Below are positions 9,442 through 18,035 of a DNA stretch of 49,387 nucleotides, piece by piece. Source of the stretch: a virus. Position 1 is the stretch's first letter. Each line of letters starts with the position of its first letter. The translations under genes and the position numbers were made by a program. Below the pieces are notes generated by a model. The model had not been told where the DNA came from and searched no databases. It worked only from the letters and a program-made list of their open reading frames with translations. The DNA lies in IMG/VR virus record IMGVR_UViG_3300009466_000005, positions 1-49,387 of that record. The stretch is one strand, 5' to 3'.

Positions 9442-9804
9442 ATGAGATTTAATGAGTTGAATGAAGATAACTTTTTGTTATTTGCGATTAAATATTATGA
9501 CAACCCAAATGCAATGACAAAAGATGATTTTTTTGAAGACCTGAAACGTTTTAAGTATATCAAACGATTGCTAAAGCGATATGATAAAACAGGAATTCTT
9601 AAAACTCATCTTTTGTTAAATCATATTATAGTTGTGTATAATATTTTTGGTGATGCAGCAACTCCAATTTTGTTTTTCAAAATTGAATCTGAATATTGGA
9701 AATACTTGAAATCTTTTATAGTATTTTTGGATAGGCTAGAGCCAGATACAATCCCACACATAACACCTGATGAGTATTGTTTAGAAGAGCTTAGTAAAAT
9801 ATGA
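9442..9804 (+). CDS. Conserved phage protein of unknown function
   Basis: 120-residue protein, MRFNELNEDNFLLFAIKYYD..., predominantly helical and aromatic-rich. It begins one base after the stop of the Ig-like protein and overlaps the next gene by ATGA (9801-9804). I do not recognise a family. Confidence 0.7.
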   Translation: MRFNELNEDNFLLFAIKYYDNPNAMTKDDFFEDLKRFKYIKRLLKRYDKTGILKTHLLLNHIIVVYNIFGDAATPILFFKIESEYWKYLKSFIVFLDRLEPDTIPHITPDEYCLEELSKI

Positions 9805-10172
9805 ACTATAACGAAGACGTTGCTGCTAATTCTGTTGGAGATGGATCTGCATTATCCATCCCCCCAAGTGTAGAACCACCTGGAATTCCTGCATCAAAGA
9901 AAAAGAAAAGGAAAAGACTGTGTGAAAGTGGTGGCAAAGTAATTGACCAACTAAAGCAAATAGCCTTAGCAGGACAGCAAGGAGTTGTAATGTTTGATAA
10001 CGGAGAGAAATCTCAGATTTCTCCTGATGGTGCAAATAAATTAGTTGACTTGTATCGAAATCTAAATGCTAGTAATAGAGTTAAAATGATTAAAACTATC
10101 AATTCATCTGCTTCTGGATTTGAAAAAATCTCTACATTTGCATCCAATAGAGGCGTTACCCCAGAACAATAA
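9801..10172 (+). CDS. Conserved phage protein of unknown function
   Basis: 123 residues. A Pro/Ser-rich N-terminus is followed by a Lys/Arg cluster (KKKKRKR, about 33-39) and a helical C-terminal part with GQQGVVMFDNGEKSQISPDG. It is translationally coupled to the previous gene (ATGA). The basic cluster could bind nucleic acid, but this is a guess. Confidence 0.65.
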   Translation: MNYNEDVAANSVGDGSALSIPPSVEPPGIPASKKKKRKRLCESGGKVIDQLKQIALAGQQGVVMFDNGEKSQISPDGANKLVDLYRNLNASNRVKMIKTINSSASGFEKISTFASNRGVTPEQ

Positions 10173-10185
10173 CTTTAGAGGTAGC

Positions 10186-10602
10186 ATGTTTCAATCCCAA
10201 ACCACCGAGACTAAGTTAGCATTATTGGAAGAAAAACTTAGCATCTATGAGAAAATGATGAAAAAGATTGATTCAGCTATCGAAAAGATTAGCGAGACAA
10301 GTCAGACAATTAGTAAAATGTTAGCAATACATGAAGAACGAATTGAGAATGTAGCTAAATCTGACGAAGTTATTATTAAAATGGTCGAAGATATAAAAGC
10401 TTCAAATTCAGAAGATCATAAAAGAGTTATTGAAAGAGTCTCTGAGATGGAAAAGACTGTAGGAGACTTGTTAAAATTCAGATGGCAGGTAGCCGCCATC
10501 TCGGGGGCAGTTATTTTAGTGGTCGGTCTGGTGGTCCCCTTCATTGACAATATGCTCGGTATGCCCTATAATGGAGGGACTGAGCAAACCACCAAAAAAT
10601 GA
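10186..10602 (+). CDS. Coiled-coil protein with C-terminal membrane segment
   Basis: 138 residues. Residues about 5-100 form a long heptad-rich coiled coil (LALLEEKLSIYEKMM..., then ERVSEMEKTVGDLL). A single hydrophobic segment AAISGAVILVVGLVVPFI follows near the C-terminus. ATG 10186, with AGAGG just upstream, is preferred to the longer frame from 10120, which would overlap the previous gene. It overlaps the primase start (ATGA). Probably a tail-anchored inner-membrane protein; function unknown. Confidence 0.68.
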   Translation: MFQSQTTETKLALLEEKLSIYEKMMKKIDSAIEKISETSQTISKMLAIHEERIENVAKSDEVIIKMVEDIKASNSEDHKRVIERVSEMEKTVGDLLKFRWQVAAISGAVILVVGLVVPFIDNMLGMPYNGGTEQTTKK

Positions 10603-11579
10603 GTTACATTGATCACAAATATATTAACCTCATTTCAATCAGACTAAGCAAATTTCAAAAGAAGCAAGATAATCTATACAATTTTAGATGCCCCTATTGT
10701 GGCGACTCTGCGAAGTACAAAAACCGTGCAAGGGGATTTTTCTATCGAAAAAATGCAGATATGGTATTCAAATGCCATAACTGTGGAATCGGCAGGACTC
10801 TGGGTAACTTTCTAAAAGACCTAGATGTAACTCTTCATGACGAGTATGTTATGGAGAGATTTAAGTCTGGATTGACTGGTCGTGGTTCTAACACTAAAGA
10901 ACCTGAATTCAAGTTTGAAAAACCAGTTTTTAAAAAGACTCCTTTATCCGAACTCAAAAAAATATCAGAACTAAATAATTCACACCCAGCAAGAGAATAT
11001 CTTTCCAACAGACAAATTCCAGAAAAATATTTTTCTAAGTTCTATTACGCAGAAGATTTTCATGCTTGGGCCAAAACAGACACAAAAATTAAAGAGTCCC
11101 GAATCATCATCCCCTTCCTGTCCAAAAGTGGAAAGCTTTTCGGATTCCAGGGAAGGGCTCTTGACAAAACTGCAAAACTACGCTATATTACTACCATCCT
11201 GGATGATAAGTACGTTAAATTATTTGGACTTGATTCTTTAGACTTTAATAGAACTATCTATGTCACGGAGGGTCCATTCGACTCTCTTTTTCTGTCTAAT
11301 GCAATCGCCATGTGTGGATCTGATGTGCATCTAGAAAAGTCTATTTACCGAGACAGAATTTTTGTATTGGATAATGAACCAAGAAATCTTCAAATTGTTC
11401 AAAGGTATGACAAACTTATTACTGCTGGAGAAAAGGTGGTCATTTGGCCAACCACAATAAAACAAAAAGATATCAACGATATGGTTATTTCTGGACTCGA
11501 CCCACAGAAAATAATCAAAGAAAACACATTTCAGGGGTTGGAAGCTAAAGTCAAATTTACTACATGGAAGAAAGTATGA
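10599..11579 (+). CDS. 61: DNA primase gp61
   Basis: T4-type primase that makes RNA primers with helicase gp41. An N-terminal zinc ribbon has C31, C34, C59 and C62 (CPYC...CHNC), and a Toprim-type motif VTEGPFDSLFL lies near residue 222. 326 residues, close to T4 gp61. Overlaps the upstream stop (ATGA at 10599) and the nrdA start (11576-11579). Confidence 0.93.
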   Translation: MSYIDHKYINLISIRLSKFQKKQDNLYNFRCPYCGDSAKYKNRARGFFYRKNADMVFKCHNCGIGRTLGNFLKDLDVTLHDEYVMERFKSGLTGRGSNTKEPEFKFEKPVFKKTPLSELKKISELNNSHPAREYLSNRQIPEKYFSKFYYAEDFHAWAKTDTKIKESRIIIPFLSKSGKLFGFQGRALDKTAKLRYITTILDDKYVKLFGLDSLDFNRTIYVTEGPFDSLFLSNAIAMCGSDVHLEKSIYRDRIFVLDNEPRNLQIVQRYDKLITAGEKVVIWPTTIKQKDINDMVISGLDPQKIIKENTFQGLEAKVKFTTWKKV

Positions 11580-13876
11580 GTAACGGTACTACAGTAAAGA
11601 AACGTAATGGTACTCTAGAGTCTTTGGATTTAGATAAGATTCACAATATGGTTGAATGTGCTTGTGGAGGACTCGCTGGAGTCAGTGCATCTCAAGTTGA
11701 AATTCAATCTGGATTACAATTTTATGATGGAATTACCACTGATGAAATTCAAGAAATCTTGGTTAGGTCAGCTAGTGACCTTATTAGTCTTGACAATCCA
11801 AATTACCAGTATGTTGCTGCTCGTCTCCTTCTTTTCGGTCTATATAAACAGGTCTTTGGAGCTAATTGGAAGAACGGGTTCCCTTCAGTAGGAGATCACC
11901 TTTATCAAGGCATCATGAAAGGTGTATATGATAAAGCTCTATCCAGCAAGTACACTGATGAAGAATGGGATAAAATTAATTCCTGGATTGACCACGAAAG
12001 AGATTATATTTTTACTTATGCTGGTCTTCGTCAAGTAGTAGACAAATATCTTGTGCAGGACAGGAGTTCAAAACAGATTTATGAAACTCCCCAATACATG
12101 TACATGCTAATTTCTGCAACTATCTTTGCAGAATATCCACAACCAACTAGATTAGAATATGTCCGACGATATTACAACGCAATCTCCAAGCACAGAATTA
12201 ACATTCCAACACCAATTATGGCAGGTGTTAGAACCCCTCTTCGTCAATTTGCTTCTTGTGTGCTTATTGATTCTGACGATTCTCTCAATTCTATCTTCAG
12301 CTCTGACATGGCTATTGGCCGTTATGTTGCACAGCGGGCTGGAATCGGTATTAACGCAGGCAGGATCAGAGGTCTCAATAGCAAAATTCGTGGTGGAGAG
12401 GTTGCCCATACTGGAGTTATACCCTTCCTCAAGAAATTTGAAGCGACGGTCAGATGTTGCACTCAAAACGGCATTCGTGGCGGCTCAGCTACAGTTCACT
12501 TCCCTATTTGGCACCAAGAAATAGAAGATATTCTAGTATTAAAAAACAATAAGGGAACCGAAGATAACCGAGTTCGTAAGCTAGACTATAGCATCCAGAT
12601 CTCAAAACTATTCTATGAGAGGTTTATTACAAATGAAGAAATTTCTCTATTCTCTCCACACGACGTTCCTGGTTTGTATAATGCTTTTGGTACTGATGGA
12701 TTTGACGAGTTATATGTTCGTTATGAACGAGATCAGTCTATTCCAAGAAAAACTGTAAGCGCACAGGAACTGTTCCTAGATCTTCTCAAGGAACGTGCAG
12801 AGACTGGTCGTATTTACATCATGAATATTGACCACTGTAACTCACACTCATCTTTCCTAGACAAGGTGAATATGAGTAATCTCTGCCAAGAGATCACACT
12901 TCCAACTGTACCAATTGGTCATATTGATGACCCACAAGGTGAGATTGCACTTTGCATTCTATCTGCAATTAATGTTGGCAAACTAAACAACTTAAATGAA
13001 CTAGAAGAACTTTGTGATCTATCAGTTCGTGCTTTGGATGAACTAATTGATTATCAAGATTATCCAGTTGAAGCTGCTAGGATCTCTACTGAGTCTCGCC
13101 GTTCACTTGGAATTGGCTACATTGGTCTTGCACATTACCTTGCTAGACAAGGTGCAAAGTATGAAGATTATGAAGCTTGGAAACTAGTACATGATCTCAC
13201 TGAGGCATTTCAGTATCATCTGCTACAAGCATCTTCTCAGCTTGCAATTGAAAAGGGTAAGTGTTCATATTTTGATCGCACCAAGTATTCACAAGGAATA
13301 CTTCCAATTGATACCTACAAAAAAGATGTAGACGAAATTGTACCTAACGAACTAGCATATGATTGGGAGACTTTACGAACCAAGATTCAAACACATGGAC
13401 TCCGACATAGCACTTTGTCGGCACAAATGCCTTCTGAGAGCAGTTCCGTTGTGTCAAATGAAACCAACGGAATCGAACCACCAAGAGATTATCTGTCCGT
13501 TAAGAAATCAAAGAAGGGTCCGCTTAAGCAAATTGTTCCAAGCTATCAAAGTCTCAAGAAAAACTACACGCTTCTTTGGGATATGCCTAGTAACGCTGGT
13601 TACATTAATATTGTTGCTGTGATGCAAAAATTCTTTGATCAGGCAATCAGTGGTAACTGGAGTTATAATCCAGAAAATTATCCAGATAATGAAGTACCAG
13701 CATCAGTAATGGCACAGGATTTGTTGACCACATATAAGTATGGCTGGAAAACATCATATTATCAAAATACTTATGATAGTAAATCTGATGGTGATGCTGA
13801 GGAAAAAGTTATAGAACTATCACGACTACTTTCAGATCTAGAATCTGAAGACGACTGCGAAAGCTGCAAAATTTAA
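11576..13876 (+). CDS. nrdA: Ribonucleotide reductase class Ia, alpha subunit NrdA
   Basis: Large subunit making deoxynucleotides. It has an ATP-cone-like N-terminus (KKRNGTLESLDLDKIH), active-site cysteines in FASCVLIDSDD and NLCQEITLP, and the C-terminal CESCKI pair used for re-reduction. About 766 residues, near E. coli NrdA length. ATG 11576, overlapping the primase stop, is preferred over the in-frame ATG at 11564. nrdB follows after 12 bases. It supplies nucleotides during infection together with ThyX and the glutaredoxin encoded downstream. Confidence 0.95.
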   Translation: MSNGTTVKKRNGTLESLDLDKIHNMVECACGGLAGVSASQVEIQSGLQFYDGITTDEIQEILVRSASDLISLDNPNYQYVAARLLLFGLYKQVFGANWKNGFPSVGDHLYQGIMKGVYDKALSSKYTDEEWDKINSWIDHERDYIFTYAGLRQVVDKYLVQDRSSKQIYETPQYMYMLISATIFAEYPQPTRLEYVRRYYNAISKHRINIPTPIMAGVRTPLRQFASCVLIDSDDSLNSIFSSDMAIGRYVAQRAGIGINAGRIRGLNSKIRGGEVAHTGVIPFLKKFEATVRCCTQNGIRGGSATVHFPIWHQEIEDILVLKNNKGTEDNRVRKLDYSIQISKLFYERFITNEEISLFSPHDVPGLYNAFGTDGFDELYVRYERDQSIPRKTVSAQELFLDLLKERAETGRIYIMNIDHCNSHSSFLDKVNMSNLCQEITLPTVPIGHIDDPQGEIALCILSAINVGKLNNLNELEELCDLSVRALDELIDYQDYPVEAARISTESRRSLGIGYIGLAHYLARQGAKYEDYEAWKLVHDLTEAFQYHLLQASSQLAIEKGKCSYFDRTKYSQGILPIDTYKKDVDEIVPNELAYDWETLRTKIQTHGLRHSTLSAQMPSESSSVVSNETNGIEPPRDYLSVKKSKKGPLKQIVPSYQSLKKNYTLLWDMPSNAGYINIVAVMQKFFDQAISGNWSYNPENYPDNEVPASVMAQDLLTTYKYGWKTSYYQNTYDSKSDGDAEEKVIELSRLLSDLESEDDCESCKI

Positions 13877-13888
13877 AGGAGAATTTAC

Positions 13889-15052
13889 ATGCAATTTATC
13901 ACAAATACAAACAGTGAAATCAAGGGTATGACAGTATTTAATAGTAATCATGTAGATACCAAAAAGCAACCAATGTTTTTTGGGAAACCTCTTGGAGTTC
14001 AAAGATATGATTCTTATAAGTATCCTATCTTTGAGAAGTTAACTCAACAACAGCTAGGATATTTCTGGAGACCTGAAGAGGTCTCCCTTCAAAAAGATCG
14101 TGCAGATTATCAAACTCTTCGTCCAGAGCAAAAGCATATTTTCACTTCTAACTTGAAGTATCAAATCATGCTTGACTCTGTTCAGGGTCGTGGTCCTGGT
14201 TTGGCATTTCTTCCATATTGCTCACTCCCAGAGCTAGAAGCTTGTATGACTATCTGGGAAACAATGGAGATGATCCATTCACGTTCATACACTTATATCA
14301 TCAAGAATGTATATCCTGATGTTACTGAAGTATTTGATACGATTCTAGATGATGAAAAAATCATGGAACGTGCAACTAGTGTAACTGAAGCATATGATGA
14401 GCTAATTCAATCTGCACATCAATGGGACTCAGGAACTCTCTGGCAACTTGGTGATCATACAACGGCACAACTTGAACTCAAGGAACTAAAGCGTAAACTG
14501 TATCGTGCAGTTATGAATGTGAATATTCTTGAGGGTATTCGGTTCTATGTTTCCTTTGCATGTTCATTTGCATTTGGTGAGCTAAAACTCATGGAAGGAT
14601 CTGCAAAGATTATTTCACTAATTGCTCGTGATGAATCTCAGCATCTTGTAATCACCCAGAATATCATTAAGAATTGGAAGAATGGTGATGATCCTCAAAT
14701 GGTAGAAATTATTGCAGAGGAAGAGGATAATGTTAAGCAGATGTATCTTCGTGCAGTTAATGAAGAAAAGTCATGGGCAGATTATCTTTTCCGTGATGGA
14801 TCTATGATTGGATTGAATGCTAAGCTACTTACTTCATATGTTGAGTATATTGCAAATCGCAGAATGAAAGCAATTGGTATTAAACCAATGTTTGATATTT
14901 CTATGTCAAATAATCCACTTCCATGGACAGAGCATTGGCTTAACTCTAGGGGAGTTCAAGTAGCACCCCAAGAAACAGAAATTACTTCATACGTAGTAGG
15001 TGGAATTAAACAAGATATGAAAAAAGATACTTTCTCTGGATTTAAACTTTGA
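13889..15052 (+). CDS. nrdB: Ribonucleotide reductase class Ia, beta subunit NrdB
   Basis: Di-iron subunit that generates the tyrosyl radical for NrdA. The segment EMIHSRSYTYII holds the iron-ligand His and the tyrosine equivalent to E. coli Y122; ARDESQHL supplies the second Glu/His ligand set. 387 residues, normal. Preceded by a good ribosome site (AAAGGAGAATTTAC). Forms an operon with nrdA. Confidence 0.95.
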   Translation: MQFITNTNSEIKGMTVFNSNHVDTKKQPMFFGKPLGVQRYDSYKYPIFEKLTQQQLGYFWRPEEVSLQKDRADYQTLRPEQKHIFTSNLKYQIMLDSVQGRGPGLAFLPYCSLPELEACMTIWETMEMIHSRSYTYIIKNVYPDVTEVFDTILDDEKIMERATSVTEAYDELIQSAHQWDSGTLWQLGDHTTAQLELKELKRKLYRAVMNVNILEGIRFYVSFACSFAFGELKLMEGSAKIISLIARDESQHLVITQNIIKNWKNGDDPQMVEIIAEEEDNVKQMYLRAVNEEKSWADYLFRDGSMIGLNAKLLTSYVEYIANRRMKAIGIKPMFDISMSNNPLPWTEHWLNSRGVQVAPQETEITSYVVGGIKQDMKKDTFSGFKL

Positions 15053-15068
15053 TCAATACTGGAGTTTT

Positions 15069-15076
15069 TATAAATA
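15069..15076 (+). promoter_or_regulatory. Late promoter TATAAATA
   Basis: Perfect TATAAATA 31 bases before the ATG at 15108, in the gap after nrdB, marking a switch from early metabolic genes to a late virion gene. Confidence 0.75.
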
Positions 15077-15107
15077 ATACTATAAAGTAACATTTATAGA
15101 AACTCCA

Positions 15108-16028
15108 ATGACCGAAACTCAAAAATTATACGAGTCTTACTTTGCTGTATATAATGACGAAGTAAGAGAAACTCTAACCGAAGAAGTAGAACTTCTTGAG
15201 GATATCAATTATCTTTATGATGGTGAAGTCGAAGAAATTATCGACGAGACCATCGAGGCTATGATCGAAGAAGGTTATGAGTTAGTAGACATTGAAGAAG
15301 CTCTTGATGAGATCTTCTCTGAAGCTACTGTAACTACTGGACGTGGTGGATATACAAAACTAAGTTCTGATAAGCGTTCTGCACCAGTAACTACTGGTCA
15401 GGGCACTGCAATGCGTCAGCAAGCTAGGAAGCAGGCTGTTGTAACTCGTGCTCGTGAGCGCCAGGTACAAGCAGTTAAGGATGCTCCTGGTAAAGCTGTA
15501 GCTAGAGTTAGAAAGGCTGTAGATACTGCTGCTGGTGATTATGCGGCTAAGCATGGTCTAGTATCAAGCAAGAAGGGTAAGCCACTCAATAGAACTTCTA
15601 TTGGCATGAAGCAGGCTGCAAAAGATCCTTCTTCACGTAGAGGCATTCGTTCCAAGGTGGTTGGTCACCTTGCACAACGTGCTGCAAATAAACTACAGCG
15701 TGGTTCTGAGAAAGCTCAATCCGCAATGCGTGATGCTAGCTCACAAGTAGGTGGTGCATTCAAAGCTGCTGGTTCTGGTGCAAAGCAAGCTGCAACTTCT
15801 GCAGGTTCTGCTGCAAAGAAAGCTGGTAAAGGTTTCCTAGGTAGAGTTGCCAGAAAGGTAGCTTCTGGTGCAGGTAAACTAGCATCTAGACTTGGTGAAG
15901 ATGTAGATGTATATGATGTAGTTCTAGAGCATCTTCTAGAAGAGGGTTATGCTGCAACTCCAGAAGCAGCACAAGCAATCATGGTTAACATGAGTGAAGA
16001 GTGGATTGAATCAATCATCTCTGAGTGA
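15108..16028 (+). CDS. Ala/Lys-rich virion (internal head-type) protein
   Basis: 306 residues. Acidic helical N-terminus (EELVEL-type repeats to about residue 70), then a long Arg/Lys/Ala-rich region with H1-like segments (AAGSGAKQAATSAGSAAKKA), then an acidic C-module ending GYAATPEAAQAIMVNMSEEW, which I associate with cyanomyovirus structural proteins. It resembles the 816-residue protein at 5485 in composition and order. It has its own late promoter and a terminator directly after. DNA-binding inside the head is an inference. Confidence 0.75.
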   Translation: MTETQKLYESYFAVYNDEVRETLTEEVELLEDINYLYDGEVEEIIDETIEAMIEEGYELVDIEEALDEIFSEATVTTGRGGYTKLSSDKRSAPVTTGQGTAMRQQARKQAVVTRARERQVQAVKDAPGKAVARVRKAVDTAAGDYAAKHGLVSSKKGKPLNRTSIGMKQAAKDPSSRRGIRSKVVGHLAQRAANKLQRGSEKAQSAMRDASSQVGGAFKAAGSGAKQAATSAGSAAKKAGKGFLGRVARKVASGAGKLASRLGEDVDVYDVVLEHLLEEGYAATPEAAQAIMVNMSEEWIESIISE

Positions 16029-16050
16029 TCTAATCCAATACTGAGTGTTT

Positions 16051-16074
16051 GGGGGCTATCCAGCCCCCTTTTTT
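16051..16074 (+). terminator. Intrinsic terminator
   Basis: GGGGGCT (16051-16057) pairs with AGCCCCC (16062-16068), followed by six T. Ends the head-protein gene and isolates the accessory region downstream. Confidence 0.9.
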
Positions 16075-16148
16075 ATTGCCCAAACCCCTAGTAAAACAGA
16101 CTAAAAAACAGCGTTTTATTGCCCTTTAATGGGTTTTTGGATAGGGGG

Positions 16149-16177
16149 TTGACAAGACCCAGCAAACCATGTATAAT
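16149..16177 (+). promoter_or_regulatory. Early sigma-70-like promoter
   Basis: TTGACA (16149-16154), 17 bases, TATAAT (16172-16177): a consensus host-type promoter opening the accessory region. Confidence 0.85.
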
Positions 16178-16194
16178 AACTCTGTCAGGGTTCA

Positions 16195-16218
16195 GATAAA
16201 TACTCTAAGTTATTAGAG
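16195..16218 (+). promoter_or_regulatory. Late promoter plus start-proximal hairpin
   Basis: GATAAATA (16195-16202) followed by hairpin CTCTAA (16203-16208) GTTA TTAGAG (16213-16218). The 3' arm contains the purine-rich AGAG before the ATG at 16226. Transcripts from the early promoter at 16149 would carry the whole hairpin; late transcripts would lack most of the 5' arm. Confidence 0.55.
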
Positions 16219-16225
16219 ATATATA

Positions 16226-16570
16226 ATGAAACCTCAGAGTGCTAAGGCTAAAGGTAGGAATCTCCAGAAATGGGTTAGAGAACAACTCATAGAAGAATTG
16301 GATATTCATCCTGAAGATGTTGAGTCTAGATCTATGGGTGCTGGGGGAGAAGATTTGATTATGGCTAGGGCTGCAAGAAGTAAGTTTCCATTTTCTATTG
16401 AATGTAAAAATGTTGAGAAGTTGAATGTATGGGAAGCTTATGATCAGGCTAAGGCTAACTCTGGTGATTATGAACCAATAGTAGTCATGAAAAAGAATCA
16501 CAAGAAACCATTAGTCGTAATAGACGCAGAGTACTTTATCAAACTATTCGGAGAGAAAGATGCAAATTGA
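16226..16570 (+). CDS. PD-(D/E)XK nuclease-like protein
   Basis: 114 residues. The core GAGGEDLIMA...FSIECKN fits the E...D...ExK layout of small Holliday-junction-resolvase/VRR-type nucleases (catalytic Asp near residue 43, ExK near 57-59). The N-terminus GRNLQKWVREQL supplies the usual helix. It may be a DNA-processing or homing-type nuclease; the substrate cannot be told. It overlaps the next gene by 11 bases. Confidence 0.7.
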   Translation: MKPQSAKAKGRNLQKWVREQLIEELDIHPEDVESRSMGAGGEDLIMARAARSKFPFSIECKNVEKLNVWEAYDQAKANSGDYEPIVVMKKNHKKPLVVIDAEYFIKLFGEKDAN

Positions 16571-17255
16571 TCTACATAACTTTTTTAAGCACTACGATGA
16601 AAAGAATCCAAAGCATGTTGCTGCAGTTGAGCAACTAGAAAAGGATCTTCTAAATTCAGTTAGTAGTCTCATGGAAGATGATGCTAACTGGGTTAGAATA
16701 TACAGAACAAAACAAGAGTCCCCTAAATCTGCATATCTGAATGTTCCTTGGTTTCCTCAGACAGATAATTATAGGGACGCAAACAGAACTTGTAATTCAT
16801 CAGCCTGTGCAATGTGCCTTGAGTTTTTCAAACCAGGAACATTAAAAGGACCCAAAGGCGATGATGCATATGTACAAAAAGTATTTTCAATTGGTGATAC
16901 AACAGATCACTTGGTTCAGACAAAAGTTCTTGCATCATACGGTATTAAATCCAGTTTTTCCTACAGCCTTACTTTTGCTGATCTTGATCGAGAGCTTGCC
17001 AATGGTAGACCTGTTGTTATTGGTATTCTTCATCGGGGTCCTATATCTCGTCCCACAGGCGGACACATGGTAGTTGTGATTGGTAAAACTCCTTCTGGTG
17101 ATTATATTGTCAACGATCCATATGGTTCACTGAATGATGGATATACAGGTGCAGTTATTAATGGTAGAGGTGCAACGTATAAGAGATCTGAACTATCACG
17201 TAGATGGGTTCCTGGTGGCAATGATGGATGGGGTAGGGTTTTCCAGACACCATAA
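16560..17255 (+). CDS. C39-like cysteine peptidase family protein
   Basis: 231 residues. After a helical N-terminus of about 55 residues comes a papain-fold C39-like domain: VPWFPQTDN, catalytic Cys78 in TCNSSACAM, catalytic His in GGHMVVVIG, and Asp in IVNDPYG. C39-like domains cleave peptides; in phages the role is unclear (host protein processing, peptidoglycan peptide or structural). No signal peptide. Followed by a late promoter and a non-coding segment. Confidence 0.75.
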   Translation: MQIDLHNFFKHYDEKNPKHVAAVEQLEKDLLNSVSSLMEDDANWVRIYRTKQESPKSAYLNVPWFPQTDNYRDANRTCNSSACAMCLEFFKPGTLKGPKGDDAYVQKVFSIGDTTDHLVQTKVLASYGIKSSFSYSLTFADLDRELANGRPVVIGILHRGPISRPTGGHMVVVIGKTPSGDYIVNDPYGSLNDGYTGAVINGRGATYKRSELSRRWVPGGNDGWGRVFQTP

Positions 17256-17259
17256 GTCC

Positions 17260-17305
17260 TATAAATATCCCAGTACTTGACAAGACCGCTGAGATGTGGT
17301 ACGGT
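17260..17305 (+). promoter_or_regulatory. Late and early promoters before a non-coding segment
   Basis: TATAAATA (17260-17267) and then TTGACA (17277-17282), 17 bases, TACGGT (17300-17305). The -35 is perfect, the -10 weak. No convincing coding region starts in the 135 bases that follow. Confidence 0.5.
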
Positions 17306-17440
17306 TAGTACAAGTTTGAGACCAGTAAACCTGTTGGCACTATCCGCCACCAGTCCTGCTGGAAATATGTTACTCGCTATGCAGATAGCATAGAAGGAGG
17401 CATTACTGGACTCAGGCTTATCAATTAGAGCAATTATCTT
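17306..17440 (+). other. Structured non-coding segment, possible small RNA
   Basis: No good ORF on either strand. Visible structure: hairpin CTATGC...GCATAG around 17379-17395, a CCAG...CTGG hairpin near 17351-17363, and AGTCC...GGACT pairing across the segment. It contains CTGGAAATAT, which recurs at 20963-20972. Preceded by promoters and followed by the nuclease gene at 17472. Could be a small RNA or a decayed tRNA region. Confidence 0.35.
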
Positions 17441-17468
17441 TATAAATAGATTGAGTATAAGTCAATCT
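17441..17468 (+). promoter_or_regulatory. Late promoter overlapping start-proximal hairpin
   Basis: TATAAATA (17441-17448) followed by AGATTGA (17448-17454), loop GTATAAG, TCAATCT (17462-17468); the ATG is at 17472. Late transcripts would start inside the hairpin and not form it. Confidence 0.65.
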
Positions 17469-17471
17469 AAC

Positions 17472-17837
17472 ATGTTATTTGATAATTGTTCTAATTCTCA
17501 ATCTCAAGGTAATATTGGTATGGGTAGGTGTATTGCCTATTATACTGACCTTGGATATACCGTTTGTCTTCCGATGAACGATTGTCAAGAATATGATCTT
17601 GTTGTTGAATATCCAGATGGCTTGAAAAAAGTTCAGGTCAAAACTACACGGTATAAAAATCGTCAAGGTAATTATGCTGTGAATCTAAGAACAATGGGAG
17701 GTAGTAAATCTGCTTCTAATTGGAAACTTCCTAACAACTATGATATTCTCTGGGCAATCAATGAGCTTGGAGAAATTAAAACTTGGACAAAGGAAGAACT
17801 TGGTGACAAACAAAGCATAACAATGATTTTCGGGTAG
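17472..17837 (+). CDS. PD-(D/E)XK homing-endonuclease-like protein
   Basis: 121 residues. MGRCIAYYTDLGYTVCLP, then EYDLVVEYPDGLKKVQVKTT gives the Asp...QxK pattern of the restriction-like homing endonuclease group (the fold of cyanobacterial tRNA-intron enzymes such as I-Ssp6803I). Its stop (17835-17837) lies inside the acceptor stem of tRNA-Tyr, typical of a mobile gene abutting a tRNA. ATG 17472 is used because the longer frame only offers a TTG inside the hairpin. Free-standing; no intron is seen. Confidence 0.7.
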   Translation: MLFDNCSNSQSQGNIGMGRCIAYYTDLGYTVCLPMNDCQEYDLVVEYPDGLKKVQVKTTRYKNRQGNYAVNLRTMGGSKSASNWKLPNNYDILWAINELGEIKTWTKEELGDKQSITMIFG

Positions 17838-17914
17838 GTGTCCGAGTGGTTTAAGGAGGGGGTCTGTAAAACCTCTGGCTCTGTCCAACGCTGGTTCAAA
17901 TCCAGCCCTGCCCA
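17832..17914 (+). tRNA. tRNA-Tyr (GTA)
   Basis: Class II tRNA: acceptor GGGTAGG/CCTGCCC, anticodon loop CTGTAAA (GTA), long variable arm, T-arm GCTGG-TTCAAAT-CCAGC. The first six bases overlap the end of the upstream nuclease gene. Confidence 0.92.
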
Positions 17915-18035
17915 TTGACAACACCAATTTTTATTATAAGCGATTGAGTTGTTGTCATGTTGTGCCCAGGAGATTGCCTCTTGAAAGAGAGGTGTACCCC
18001 TTTCTCTATTGGGATGTAGAGTTCAATTCAATTTA

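Noticed and set aside
17685-17927. 80-residue minus-strand ORF (GRAGFEPALDRARG...)
   Set aside because: It is the reverse complement of tRNA-Tyr and the nuclease gene end; the 'GFEPALDRA'-type peptide is a familiar artefact of tRNA T-arms.
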